Of a stretch of 64,000 nt of DNA, positions 45,140 through 55,509 are shown one piece after another. Position 1 is the stretch's first letter. The number at the start of each line of letters is the position of its first letter. The notes below the pieces were generated by a model that made no database searches, was not told the origin of the DNA, and saw nothing but the letters and a program-made list of their open reading frames with translations. Source of the stretch: Capra hircus (Eukaryota > Chordata > Mammalia > Artiodactyla > Bovidae). The stretch is from positions 60,159,362 through 60,223,361 of the forward strand of contig NC_030826.1 in the NCBI RefSeq assembly GCF_001704415.2, given 5' to 3'. Both the position numbers and the translations under genes were made by a program.

Positions 45140-45735
45140 CTCTAAGTGGAGTAAACCAGACACAGAAAGACAAATATCATATGGTATCACTGATGGTGCT
45201 AGTGGTAAAGACAGGAGACGTGGGTGTCATAAGAGATGTGGGTTCGACCCCTGGGCCAGGAAGATCCCATGGAGGAGGGCATGGCAACCCACTCTAGTAT
45301 CTTTGCCTGGAGAATCCCATGGACAGAGGAGCCTGGTGGGCTACAATCCATGGGGTCGCAAAGAGTCAGACTGGACTTAAGCAGCTTAGCACGCATGCAC
45401 TCATTGCTTACATATGGAATCTTAAAAAAAAAAAAATGATAGAAATGAACTTATTTACAAAACAGAGTTACAATGTGGAAAACAAACTTACGGTTACCAA
45501 ATCGGAAAGGGGGGAAGAATTAACAGACTGGGATTCACACATACACACCACTACATGTAAAATGGATAACTAATAAGGGCCTGCTGTCCAGCACAGGGGA
45601 TTCTGCTCAGTATTCTGACCTCTATGGGAAAAGAATCTAAAAAAGGTGGATAAACTAATTTACTGTGCTAGACACTTGAAACTAACACATCATTGCAAAT
45701 CAACTACACACCAACAAAAACTAAAAAGAACCAAA
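45140..45735 (+). mobile_element. L1 3' UTR, split by Bov-tA
   Basis: 'aaaccagacacagaaagaca' lies left of the SINE, and 'cttacatatggaatctt', 'tggataactaataagggcct' and 'gaaactaacacatcattgca' to the right. Confidence 0.85.
45198..45402 (+). mobile_element. Bov-tA SINE inside L1
   Basis: 'gtgctagtggtaaagacagg', B-box-like 'ggttcgacccc', then the Bov-A core to 'cttagcacgcatgcac'. The head has a short extra insertion. Confidence 0.88.
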
Positions 45736-45754
45736 AAATCTCTCAATAAATCAG

Positions 45755-46524
45755 AAGGGCTAGTGCCTTATGGAAGAAAGTGAAGAAGAACTAAAGAGTC
45801 TCTTGATGAAAGTGAAAGATGAGAGTGAAAAAGTTGGCTTAAAACTCAACATTCAGAAAACAAAGATGATGGTATCCGGTCCCATCACTTCACGGTAAAT
45901 AGATGGGGAAACAATGGAAATAGTGACAGACTTTACTTTTGGGGGCTGCAAAACCACTGCAGATGGTGACTGCAGCCATGAAATTATAAGATGCTTGCTC
46001 CTTGGGAGAAAAGCTATGACCAACCTAGATGGCATATTCAAAAGCAGAGACACTACTTTACCAACAAGAGTCTGTCTAGTCAAGGCTATGGCTTTTCCAG
46101 TGGTCACGTATGGATGTAAGAGTTGGGCCATAAAGAAAGCTGAGCACTGAAGAATTGATGCTTTTGAACTGTGGTGCTGGAGAAGACTCTTGAGAGTCCC
46201 TTGGACTACAAGGAGATCCAACCAATTCATCTTAAAGGAAATCAGTCCTGAATGTTCATTGGAAGGACTGATGCTGAAGCTGAAACTCCAATACTTTGAC
46301 CACCTGATGCGAAGAACTGACTCATTGGAAAAGACCCTGATGCTGGGAAAGACTGAAGTCAGGAGAAGGGGACGACAGAGGATGAGATGGTTGGATGGCA
46401 TTACCGATTCAACGGACATGAGTTTGAGTAAGTTCCGGGAGTTGGTGATGGACAGGGAGGCCTGGCGTGCTACATTCCACGGGGTCACAAGGAGTCAGAC
46501 ACAACTGAGGGACTGAACTGAACG
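45755..46524 (+). mobile_element. BovB 3' fragment
   Basis: Begins 'gccttatggaagaaagtgaa' just after the YADD position and runs to 'gagggactgaactgaac'. Two short RT C-terminal frames remain (45914-46150 and 46190-46516), separated by a stop ('cactgaagaa'). Confidence 0.92.
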
Positions 46525-47814
46525 TAGCTGGTTTCTACTATACATGAGATCGTCAGAAAGTCTTTCATCTGAGGACTATGGTAATGAAGTTTCTATGGCA
46601 GCTGAGAAGGATACGCTCCCCCCACCTACTCTCTCCCAGCCGTCCTGGACTCCAGGGTCACAGCCCTTCTTCACAGCACCCCGTCCTGTCCCCCAAACAC
46701 GCTTGCACTTTAAGCCCCTCCATTGTTTCACAGAAACCGACGGCTGCGACTTCCCAGATGCAGAGCAAGCGGCAGGCCTGCTTTCCACAGGATCCTATAA
46801 AATGCTGATGGAGCAGGAAACAGCTATAAAACGTCCCCCGAAATCCTCAAGGGATGTCCTGTAACATTTTCCATGGAAATGCCATAAAATATTCCACGCA
46901 ATTAGCTTTGCTTAAAGAAACATTTGTCAACGTGCTTCACCTTCGGATAGGTGACTTTTTTTTCTCTCAAAATACGTGTCATTTACAAAAGTAGTATGTT
47001 GTTTAACAAAATACTTAGATGTTATTATCACTGTGGGATTCTGATGGACAGAAAGCTAATCAGAGCAAAATCACATTCTAAAGCTGAAGTCGAATTTATC
47101 AGTGAGGAGCAAGTTGGGTATAGAGTAGAGAATGCAGGGGGAAAATTATGAAGAGATTTTTGTTTAGGTAAATCAAACTCCTACCTTTTCAGGGGTCCAT
47201 TTCCCAGCCTCAGAAAATATGAAATTTCCTTCGAAAGACTCACTGTAAACCATGTGACCCCGGAGAATTCACAGGAATTGAAATGAACTCCCAGGGTCCC
47301 CATCTGACGCCAAGAAACTAGGCTGCAAATCAACCGCTATTTTCCAAAGCAGGGAGGAATGTTACCACGAAGTCACCACGTGCTGACGATGGAAAACAGG
47401 TGTGTGGGTGAGGCTTCCTGACTGCAGCAAGGCCACGCTCAGTCCCCAGGGGCTCATCTACACCCCTCCAGACGGCGGTCACTCCCGACTGGTGTGCAGG
47501 GATTTTCCACGGGGATCCCAGGCCTTTCACGGGGCTGCTCAAGTGCAAGATTATTCCATCACACTTTCCCTCCCTGGAGCCAAGACACCTTGGCCTTCCT
47601 GCCCCCTCTCCCAGATGCGCCTGCCTCCTGCTGACTCTCAGGACCTTGCCACTTCTGCCCACGGTCGCCTGCGGTGGCAAATGCCTTGTCTGAGTTCATG
47701 AGGCTGTGATGCCAGGTTGCTGCTTAGACACCTCCCTTTCACGGGTTTCTCAAAATTCTTCTTGCTGTTCTTTGGTTGGACTCCACCACAGAAGGAGACA
47801 ATTCACTCAGCTTT
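46525..47814. other. Repeat-poor island, 1.3 kb
   Basis: No transposon recognised. AT-rich motif clusters occur at 46790-46950 (three TATA-like patches and 'attccacgcaattagctttg'). An E-box cacgtg lies near 47379. Overlapping frames under 125 codons are not convincing. Confidence 0.45.
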
Positions 47815-48045
47815 AATGTATCCTTTGTTTATTTACTGCTGGGCTGGGTCTTCACTGCTGCACGGGCTTTGTCTAGCTGCAGGGAGTGGGCGCTTCTCTC
47901 TGCCTGCGGTGTGCGGGCTTCTCTTGTTGGTGAGCACAGGTTCTAGCAGTTGTGTCCACGGGCTTAGCTGTCCCACAACATGTGGGATCTTCCCATACCA
48001 TGGACCGAAACGGTGTCCCCTCATTGGCAGGCGGATTAAGTCCAT
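47815..48045 (-). mobile_element. CHR-type tRNA SINE, antisense
   Basis: 'ctgctgggctgggtcttcac', 'tgcacgggctttgtctagct', 'catgtgggatcttcccatac' and 'attggcaggcggattaag' read as the antisense CHR body and tRNA head. Confidence 0.85.
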
Positions 48046-48231
48046 TCACCCAGTTTTGAAAGGCATCTTTCTAAAGCTTTAGAGAGACTAGAGCAACAGG
48101 GATGGTGGGGAGAGTTAGACTGTGGGCAGGAGGCTTAGTCGTGAGGAGTCACTGTTGAAACAGATGCAGAAAAGGCTCAGAGTACAGACAAGGAGCCGAG
48201 AGCAGCTGTAAGAAGACATGGGCAGAAGTCA

Positions 48232-48440
48232 GGTGCCAAAGGCAGCTTGCTGGGACTTCCCTGGCGGCCCAGTGGCCAAGACGCCCCCCCCCCAGTCGCA
48301 GGGGCTGCAGGTTGGGGAGCTAGGATCCCACATCCCTTGTGCCCAAAAAGCCAAAACATAAAACAAAAGCAATATTGCAACAAATTCAATAATGGTTTTT
48401 AAACAATGGTCCACATCAATAAATAAAGTAAAAAAAAAAA
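48232..48440 (+). mobile_element. CHR-type tRNA SINE, short form with long tail
   Basis: 'gggacttccctggcggccca', 'gctaggatcccacatccctt', then the tail 'caatattgcaacaaattcaa' and 'atggtccacatcaataaat'. Same subtype as 20676-20865. Confidence 0.88.
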
Positions 48441-49204
48441 AGTGCAGATTTGAGGATGTGACCAACTAGGAGATACTCATCAGAAACAAGCAAAGGCGGT
48501 GTCAAGGACACAGCAAAAAGAAGGTAAAACGCATTGTTAAAAGAATGAGCCCCAACTTCATGATGAGTATACACAATGTTTTCTAGACAGATTTATACAA
48601 ACAGTGAGTTAATTGCATCCAACATGAAAAGCCAGGGGCCTCATTGTGTCACTCCACCGGTTTTAGCCTTCAGAGTATCATTTTATGACATGATCTAAAT
48701 CAGGGATCAGGAATGACAAATATATATTTATTTATCAAGGACTAAGATGTGAAAGAGGACAAACTAAACATCCATCCTGCTCCCAGAATGCTCAGCGCCC
48801 TAAATCCATCAGGACAATGCTCCCAGAATGCTCAGTGGCCCAAGATCTGTCAGGAAGGTGCTCACAGAGGAGCAACGTGATGATGCTGGGACCTCCCTCC
48901 AGCATCCGGGGTCTAGGTCTTCCTCGTGAGGCAGGGCTCAGCCCATCGAGTCAGTCATCTTATGCGTAAGGCCAGAACTGTGGTTTATTAATTCACCCTG
49001 AGAGACGAGAATTACCTACTTGTGAATGAACAGTGTGAACTATTCCTGTTGGATGTTCACCGGAGTGAGCCAAGATTGGCGTGTGCAGATTATGACTAAG
49101 GATGTTAACAAGCAGTCTGAGTGTTCCATGCACTCAGCCTAAGAAAACACAACAGAGCCATCCTGACAACCGGGTGCACTTGGCAGTGAGTCGAGAGTGT
49201 TTAG
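48441..49204. other. No recognised gene
   Basis: Unassigned, apart from the short tandem duplication at 48777-48862. Confidence 0.4.
48777..48862. repeat. Diverged 43-bp tandem duplication
   Basis: 'tgctcccagaatgctcag' occurs at 48779 and 48821, each followed by a 'cc...atc.gtcagga'-type block. A third partial copy ('ggtgctcacaga') follows. Confidence 0.8.
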
Positions 49205-49412
49205 GACTGCCCAGGTGGCTCTAGGGGAAGAGAGCCCGCCTGCCAAGGCAGGCGACGCATGAGATGTGGGTTCAGTCCCTGGGTCAGGAAGATCCCCTAG
49301 AGGAGGGCATGGCAACCCACTCCCAGCATTCTTGCCTAGAAAATTCCAGGAGCAGAGGAGCCTGGAGGACTACAGTCCAAGGGGTCAAAAGAGTCAGGCA
49401 CGACCTTGCAGG
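49205..49412 (+). mobile_element. Bov-tA SINE
   Basis: 'aggactgcccaggtggctct', 'gggttcagtccctgggtcag', 'aggagggcatggcaacccac' to 'gagtcaggcacgacc'. Moderately worn. Confidence 0.88.
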
Positions 49413-49651
49413 CAAGAATGTTGAAGTCCACCTAACAAAGTTCTGGGCCCCACCGCCCACCCCATTTCCTGGCCCTGACAGCTTCTGAAAAAACCTGCCA
49501 ACATCTCCCTCTGTGAATTCTCTGCTTGCATTGTTCACGTGTCTGTCTGACGTATGTTTTTCTAATACATTTCATCAGGCTGCGTGCAGTTCCATCTTTA
49601 CACATCTCTGTTGCGATCTGTGCAAGGACAGACTGATTTACAAGTTTCACA

Positions 49652-49912
49652 AGGGGCTCCCCTGGTGGCTCAGTGGTAAAGAATCCACCTGCCAATGCAG
49701 CAGACAGGGGTTCCATCCCTGATCCGGAAGATCTCACGTGCTGCAGAGCAACAAAGTCCGTGCATCACAACTACTGAGCCTGCACTCAAGAGCCCAGGAG
49801 ACACGCTCCTGAAGCCCGTGCGCCTAGGGCCCTCCCACCGAAACCAGAGGAAACCCCTTCAGCAGGGAAGACTCAGCACAGCCAAGAATAAATAAATAAA
49901 CACCGAAACCAA
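49652..49912 (+). mobile_element. CHR-type tRNA SINE, long form
   Basis: 'ggggctcccctggtggctca', 'tgccaatgcagcagacaggg', 'gcatcacaactactgagcct', then 'cacagccaagaataaataaa'. Confidence 0.88.
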
Positions 49913-50806
49913 ATTACTAAAAAAATAAAGTTTGACTCCTAGAGATCAATCTCACGACTCTATTTTCCAGGGCTTAGGGGGAGAGGCTGGCAGAGGCGCG
50001 TCACCATTGTTCCCCAGCACCAGAACAGAAGTGCCTTGCTTTCCTTCTCATTTAAAACTTTAATGGGATTTTCTCTAAAGGCCTATTACTGCACTTTCTC
50101 ATTTATACGTTTCTATCAACAGACCCTGAATCATTTCAGTCCTCCCAGGATGCTGGATTTGGAAAGCTCTTTTTATCAAGGTCGTTAATGAATTCCCACT
50201 AACAAAGGAACTTTATCTGGGTTACATTCAGTGTTCACAGGGGCAAAACTGTGAGCTTCTCTGGAGAAACCCTGGCAAATGATAATCAGAAGTATCGCGG
50301 AAACAAATGAGAAAAGAAGATAAGTTGTGCAAAGCCCTTTCGTATTTTGGAAAGCCCAAGTTAAAAGCGCGAGACAGATTGAAGGCAAGCTCAAAGTTAT
50401 ACAATGGAAAAATACTGTGCCGAAGATTAAAGGCCCGCCTGCCAGAGAGATAATGCCAAATTTGATGAGAAAATACATAACATTTCCTTTCCTTTGAAAC
50501 CTTAGTTGATATTTTCCACTTTGACTGGAAAGAAAGAAGCTCTGAGATGTCACTCAGCACTTGGAGAGGGGGGCCTCCTTTCCAGACGCAAAAGCACAGA
50601 GGAAGTGCCTCAGTGTTTTTCCTGTGAAGGACAAGCCCCTGGAAAGTTCGAGATTGGCTCATAGGCTGCAAAAAGGCTGCTTTGGGTCTTTCATTGTTAG
50701 CCTGCGAACATTCTTCTCTCTATGGGGAACTGGGGAATTCGTAAAGGGGGCTGGAGGCAGAGAGAGAAGTGGATAAAGAAAACTGGACGTGCCCATTCCC
50801 TTTATT
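49913..50806. other. Repeat-poor island, 0.9 kb
   Basis: No transposon recognised. The stretch 50130-50560 is moderately AT-rich with TCF/LEF-like (ttatcaagg), GATA-like and homeodomain-like (gttaatgaattc) words. The minus-strand frames of 122 and 147 codons overlap each other and show no family. Confidence 0.45.
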
Positions 50807-51007
50807 ACTTTGTGGCTTAGAGGATAAAGCGTCTGCCCACAATGCAGGAGACCGGGGTTCGATCCCTGGGTAGGGAAGATCCCCTGGAGAAGGAAATGGC
50901 AACCCAGTCCAGTATTCTTGCCTGGAAAATCCCATGGACGGAGGAGCCTGATAGGCTAAAGTCCATGGGGTCGCAAAGAGTGGGACACAACTGAGCGACT
51001 TCACTTC
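50807..51007 (+). mobile_element. Bov-tA SINE
   Basis: 'tgtggcttagaggataaagc', B box 'ggttcgatccc', to 'caactgagcgacttcacttc'. Confidence 0.93.
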
Positions 51008-51215
51008 ACAGTTGCTTTACAATGTTGTATAAATTTCTTCTGTTCAGCAAAATGAACCAGCTATATGTTTACAGATATCCCCTCTGTCTTGGATTTCCTT
51101 CCATTTGGGTCAACCATAAAGCACTGAGCAGAGCTGATCAACGCTGTATAGGATACAGCATTGTATACTACACAGTACAGCCTGGGCTATACAGGAGGGT
51201 CTCATTAATCATCTC
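51008..51215 (-). mobile_element. L1 3'-UTR fragment, antisense
   Basis: 'cagttgctttacaatgttgt', 'gcaaaatgaaccagctatat', 'ggatttccttccatttgggt', 'ataaagcactgagcagagct'. Confidence 0.82.
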
Positions 51216-51225
51216 TTTTCTTTGC

Positions 51226-51757
51226 TGCTGTTCAGCTGCTCAGTCACGTCCAACTCTTTGCCATCCCACGGACTGCAGCACACCAGGCTCCTCTGTCCTT
51301 CACCGTCTCCCACAGTTTGTTCAAACTCACGTCCTTTGAGTCAATGATGCCATCCAACCATCTCATCCTCTGCCATCCCCTTCTCCTCCTGCCTTCAATC
51401 TTTCCCAGCATCAGGGTTCCAATGAGCTGGCTCTTCACATCAGGTGGCCAAAGTAGTGGAGCTTCAGCATCAGTCTTTCCAATGAACACTCAGGACTGAT
51501 CTCCTTTAGGATGGACTGGTTGGATCCCCTTGCAGTCCAGGGGACTCTCAGGAGTCTTCTCCAGCACCTCAGTTCAAAGCGTCAGTTCTTTAGCACTCAC
51601 TCTTCTTCATGGTCCAGCTCTCACATCCATACATGACCACTGGAAAAACCATAGCCTTGACTGCAGGGACCTTTGTTGGCAGTGACATGATTAAACTCTT
51701 TTTAATATGCTGTCTAGGTTTGTCATAACTTTTCTTCCAAGGAGCAGAGTAAGTAGG
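51226..51757 (-). mobile_element. BovB 3' fragment, antisense
   Basis: 'gctgctcagtcacgtccaac', 'tgatgccatccaaccatctc', 'tcacatccatacatgaccac', ending 'cataacttttcttccaagga'. Adjoins the preceding L1 scrap. Confidence 0.92.
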
Positions 51758-52462
51758 TCCTGCAAATTATTCAGCAGGTGCTATTCATGACTGCGTTGAC
51801 CAACCCCGGTCTAATGGGGCGAACACACACTGTCGGGCAGGACAGGGGCGGGGTTGAAAAGCTGAGCGGGCCCAGCTGCAGCTCCAGCCCGCACACGCTC
51901 GTCACACTCATCAGATATTCAAGGGCATGCACTCATTAGCGTGGCCCCTGCTCGGAGCAGGCACAAGGCCTCCAGCCGTGTCACATGCTGACTTGCAGGA
52001 GAACCCGAGACTATGATTTGCATTAATTGAAAAGCTGTGTCTGGACTTCAGCCCTCACTTCCAAAAGTTCAGGGCAGAACTTAGGAATTCCAGGAAAGCA
52101 CGGCCAGAGAAGCAAAGAGTGAAACTGGATTTGCACCTCAGTTTAGAAATCAGTCTACTGATCTGATCTTAGGCTGAAATCCTTCATCAGAAATGGCAAT
52201 AAAACCTGGTTCATCAGCCGGATTCCTCTGCATAATCGTTTCATGTTGACAGGAGCTAAGAGCTCAGGAATACTCGCACTCCCTGGCTCTGAGTGGAGAT
52301 GTCCTCCTTGCTTCTGTGGGGAGACTCCCCACCCTTCCGTATTCCTGTGGCACCACCCTCACCTCCCTCGATACACATCGTTTCAGGTGAGCTGTTCCTT
52401 TTTCTCATTTTTCATACTTTTTCCATCCATAATGCATGTTAATAGAACCACACTGCTGTCCA
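51758..52462. other. Repeat-poor stretch with octamer motif
   Basis: No repeat recognised. An exact POU octamer (atttgcat, 52016-52023) directly abuts taattga (52024-52030). Nothing convincing in coding terms. Confidence 0.45.
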
Positions 52463-52732
52463 CTGTTGAGTCGCTAAGCTGTGTCTGTCCATGGACTGTA
52501 GCACACCAGGCTTCCCTGGCCTTCACCATCCCCCAGAGTTTGCTCAAACTCATGTCCATTGAGTCAGTGATGCCATCCAACCATCTCATCCTCTGTGGCC
52601 CGCTTCTCCTCCTGCCCTCAATCTTTCCCAGCATCAGGATCTTTTCCAGTGAGCTGACTCTTTGCATCAGGTGGCCACAGTATTGCAGCTTCAGCTTCAG
52701 CATCAGTCCTTCCAGTGGATATTCAGGGTTAA
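52463..52732 (-). mobile_element. BovB 3' tail, antisense
   Basis: 'gttgagtcgctaagctgtgt' to 'ccttccagtggatattcagg'. A short deletion removes the usual 'ctctttgcgacccc' part. Confidence 0.9.
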
Positions 52733-53050
52733 ATTAATGGAATTAGAACAGCTGCTTGTTAATGGAGGATTCCAGGAAATGATAGGTTGTATTTAACCAG
52801 ATTTCCATTTGGAGAATTTAGATCACGTGGATGTTACAGGGCAAGTGTTTCAGACTGGACCAACGAGATCACACAAGTACGACTAGGACACCTAGTGTAG
52901 ACCCATTAAAACTCTAGCCCCACATTCAGGGAAAGTCAGAGACTTGCCAGTATCAGTCAGATACTTGATGGCATGAAGGAATTATTATTTCAATTTAGGC
53001 ATAAAGTAGTACTGTGACCATACTTTTAATAAATGTTTTTCTCTTAGAAA
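52733..53050. other. No recognised gene
   Basis: About 320 bp of unassigned DNA between a BovB tail and a mariner end. Confidence 0.4.
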
Positions 53051-53052
53051 TA

Positions 53053-53468
53053 CCGGGTTGGCCAAAAGGTCTGCATGCGTGAGCGCACCGCTGCTGCCCC
53101 TGCTGCTGCTGCTGAGCCGCTTCCGTCGCGTCCGACTCTGCGCGACCCCACAGACGGCAGCCCGCCAGGCTCCCCCGTCCCTGGGATTCTCCAGGCAAGA
53201 ACACTGCAGTGGGTTGCCATTTCTTATCCAACTCTTTTTGACTCTATGGACTGTAGTCCACCAGGTTCTTCTGTCCATAGGCAAGATTACTGGAGGGGGT
53301 AGCCATGCTCTTCTACAAGGGATCTTCCCAACCCAGGGACTGAACCCGAGCTTCCTGCGTCTCCTGCACTGCAGGCAGATTCTTTACTGCCGAGCCACAG
53401 GGGAACTCCAAAATGTTTGTTCTGTAACGTTTTGCAGAAAACTTGAATGAAATTTTTGGCCAACCCAA
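53053..53468. mobile_element. Mariner-type DNA transposon remnant, split by SINEs
   Basis: Left end 'ccgggttggccaaaaggtct' follows a TA at 53051-53052. The right end 'gaaatttttggccaaccca' is its inverted complement and is followed by TG (a one-base change from TA). These are mariner-style terminal inverted repeats. Only about 90 bp of element remains around the SINEs, so it is a non-autonomous or deleted copy without transposase. Confidence 0.78.
53086..53409 (-). mobile_element. BOV-A2 monomer plus Bov-tA, antisense
   Basis: A Bov-A monomer with CTG-rich tail (53086-53222) runs into an antisense Bov-tA (53223-53409) ending 'ccgagccacaggggaact'. The first monomer is cut at 'gggttgccatttct'. 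Both lie between the mariner ends. Confidence 0.88.
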
Positions 53469-53659
53469 TGAATTACCCAATTGTAGAAGGGGCTGGAGAG
53501 ACACAAATGAACCAGATTGGGTATGAATTGATCGTTTTTGAAATTAGGTGATGGGTTCAGGATAAAAAATTTTAGTAGTTCTCAACTCTTCATATGAATG
53601 ACATTTTCCACAAAGAAGCTCTTAAAAATGTGTCTTTTTGTATTCTATATTTATTGGGG

Positions 53660-53948
53660 AAATCCACTCTGAATATTTACTGGAAGGACTGGTGCTGAAG
53701 GTGAAGCTCCAATACTTGGGCCACGAGATCTGAAGAGCTGACACCCTTTGGAAAAGACCTTAAAGCTGGGAAAGATTGAGGTCAAAAGGAGAAGGGGATG
53801 GCAGAGGATGAGATGGTTGGATGGCATCACTGACTCAATGGACATAAGTTCGAGCAAACTCTGGGAGACAGAGGAGGACAGAGGAGCGTGGCGCGCTGCA
53901 GTCCATGGGGTGCAGAGAGTCGGCCATGACTTAGCAATTGAACAACAG
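53660..53948 (+). mobile_element. BovB 3' tail
   Basis: 'aatccactctgaatatttac', 'gatgagatggttggatggca', to 'cttagcaattgaacaacag'. Confidence 0.9.
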
Positions 53949-54811
53949 CAATCATTTCTTAGCTGGAACGTTGGGCTCACTGCTCTCTGAGCCTGTTTTT
54001 GCCTGTGTAGTTGTAAGAGATGACGGGGCCAGTGCAGAGAAAGTGACGAGTCACAGGAGAGAGGATGCGCAGGGCTCCCTAACAATGGCCCCAGGACTCT
54101 GTCCATCCCTGGGCGTTCTTCAGCAGAACCTGTGACCAGCCCACAGCTGACCGGATTCCTTCTTTTGTCTACATGTCAGCCAGTGTCTAGACTGAGCTCA
54201 GACTTCTGCTTACTTTATGAAACCAGATCAGGCTTTAAGAATCCAGCCTGCTGTGGAGCGCCAGAGTCCTAACCTCCTATGAGCCCTTCCTTCCAACTGC
54301 CACCCCTTTCAAAATAACACAAACATATATTTGGATTTTCCATAAACAAGAGCGTGTGCCAAACAGGTTTGTGCAGACTGCAGAAGAATGCTTCTTTGAT
54401 TCAGACGCTGAAAATATACCACTGAATGACTGTACTTAAGAAACAGCATCAATGAGAGCTCTTGTACCAAGCTAGTCTGCAGCCTGCCTATGAAGAGCTA
54501 ATGAAACAGTTACAGAGGGAATCAAGGATTGTCTCAGTAGTAGTGACCTAATGAACACGTTTTAATTACTATGCCTTTTTTTACCCAACAAGGAGCTGAA
54601 TCACTCTGCATATCACTGGGATAAACAAAAAACAACGATGATCTAATAGCATTCTCCTAGAGGGCCTTCTGCTATGCTGAATTTCCTTAGAGGGGTAAGC
54701 CAGTGTAAATAAACACCCTGTTTTTCCAAGCAAGTTGACAGACAGGATTGATTGCAAGTGGAAGACTTTCTTAAGTTAGAGAGAAAGGAAGGGTATTTTC
54801 TGGTTTTTGCT
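53949..54811. other. No recognised gene or young repeat
   Basis: About 860 bp of unassigned, moderately AT-rich DNA. Confidence 0.4.
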
Positions 54812-55122
54812 GTTTTATTCAGTGGCTAACTCTCATCCGACTCTGTATAACCCCATGGACTGCAGCATGTCAGGTTTTCCTGTCCTTCACTATCTCCCAG
54901 AGTTTGCTCCAATTCATATCCATTGAGTTGGTGATGCTGTCTAATCATCTCATCCTCTCTCACCCTCTTCTCCTCCTGCCCTCAGTCTTTCCCAGCATCA
55001 GAGTCCTTTCCAATGAGCTGGCTCTTCACATCAGGTGGCCAAAGTATTGGAGCTTCAGCTTCAGCATCAGTCCCTCCAATGAATATTCAGGGTCAACTTT
55101 CTTTAGGACTTGCTGGTTATAG
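54812..55122 (-). mobile_element. BovB 3' tail, antisense
   Basis: 'ttattcagtggctaactctc', 'cagagtttgctccaattcat', 'gagctggctcttcacatcag' to 'tcaactttctttaggacttg'. Confidence 0.88.
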
Positions 55123-55500
55123 ACCCTTAAACATCACTGTCTCCTCCACTTGCTACAATTCTTGTGGACCTTAACTGCAGCCCCTAGATAATAACTTCTG
55201 GGGAGAAAACACATGTCTCTCCAGAATTCTTAGCATCACAATGAGGCATCTTTGTGAAAATAGTCTTTTACAAATTAGGAATTCTTTGTTTTGTGCAAGA
55301 AGTATCAGATTCATGAATTGCACTGCTGTGTGCAGGCATCAATAGTTAAAATCACAGAGAATGCCCATCAACAAGGGAGAGAAATATGGAGTTATATTCA
55401 CATCATAGGGCACAAATCCTCCAAAAATGACCTACAGGATTTTCTTGAGGTACCACTAAGAAGAGGAATACTGCAAAAGAACATGTCATTGAGCCCAACC
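55123..55500. other. Unassigned, possible L1 ORF2 scrap
   Basis: 'gaatgcccatcaacaaggga' and 'gagttatattcacatcatag' (55357-55410) resemble sense L1 ORF2. The rest is unassigned. Confidence 0.4.
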
Positions 55501-55509
55501 CTGACATCA

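Noticed and set aside
45853..46488. Minus-strand frames of about 200 codons over BovB tails (also 61587-62282 and 42297-42848)
   Set aside because: They are antisense shadows of the BovB RT C-terminal region and recur wherever that region is intact. No start context or family match.
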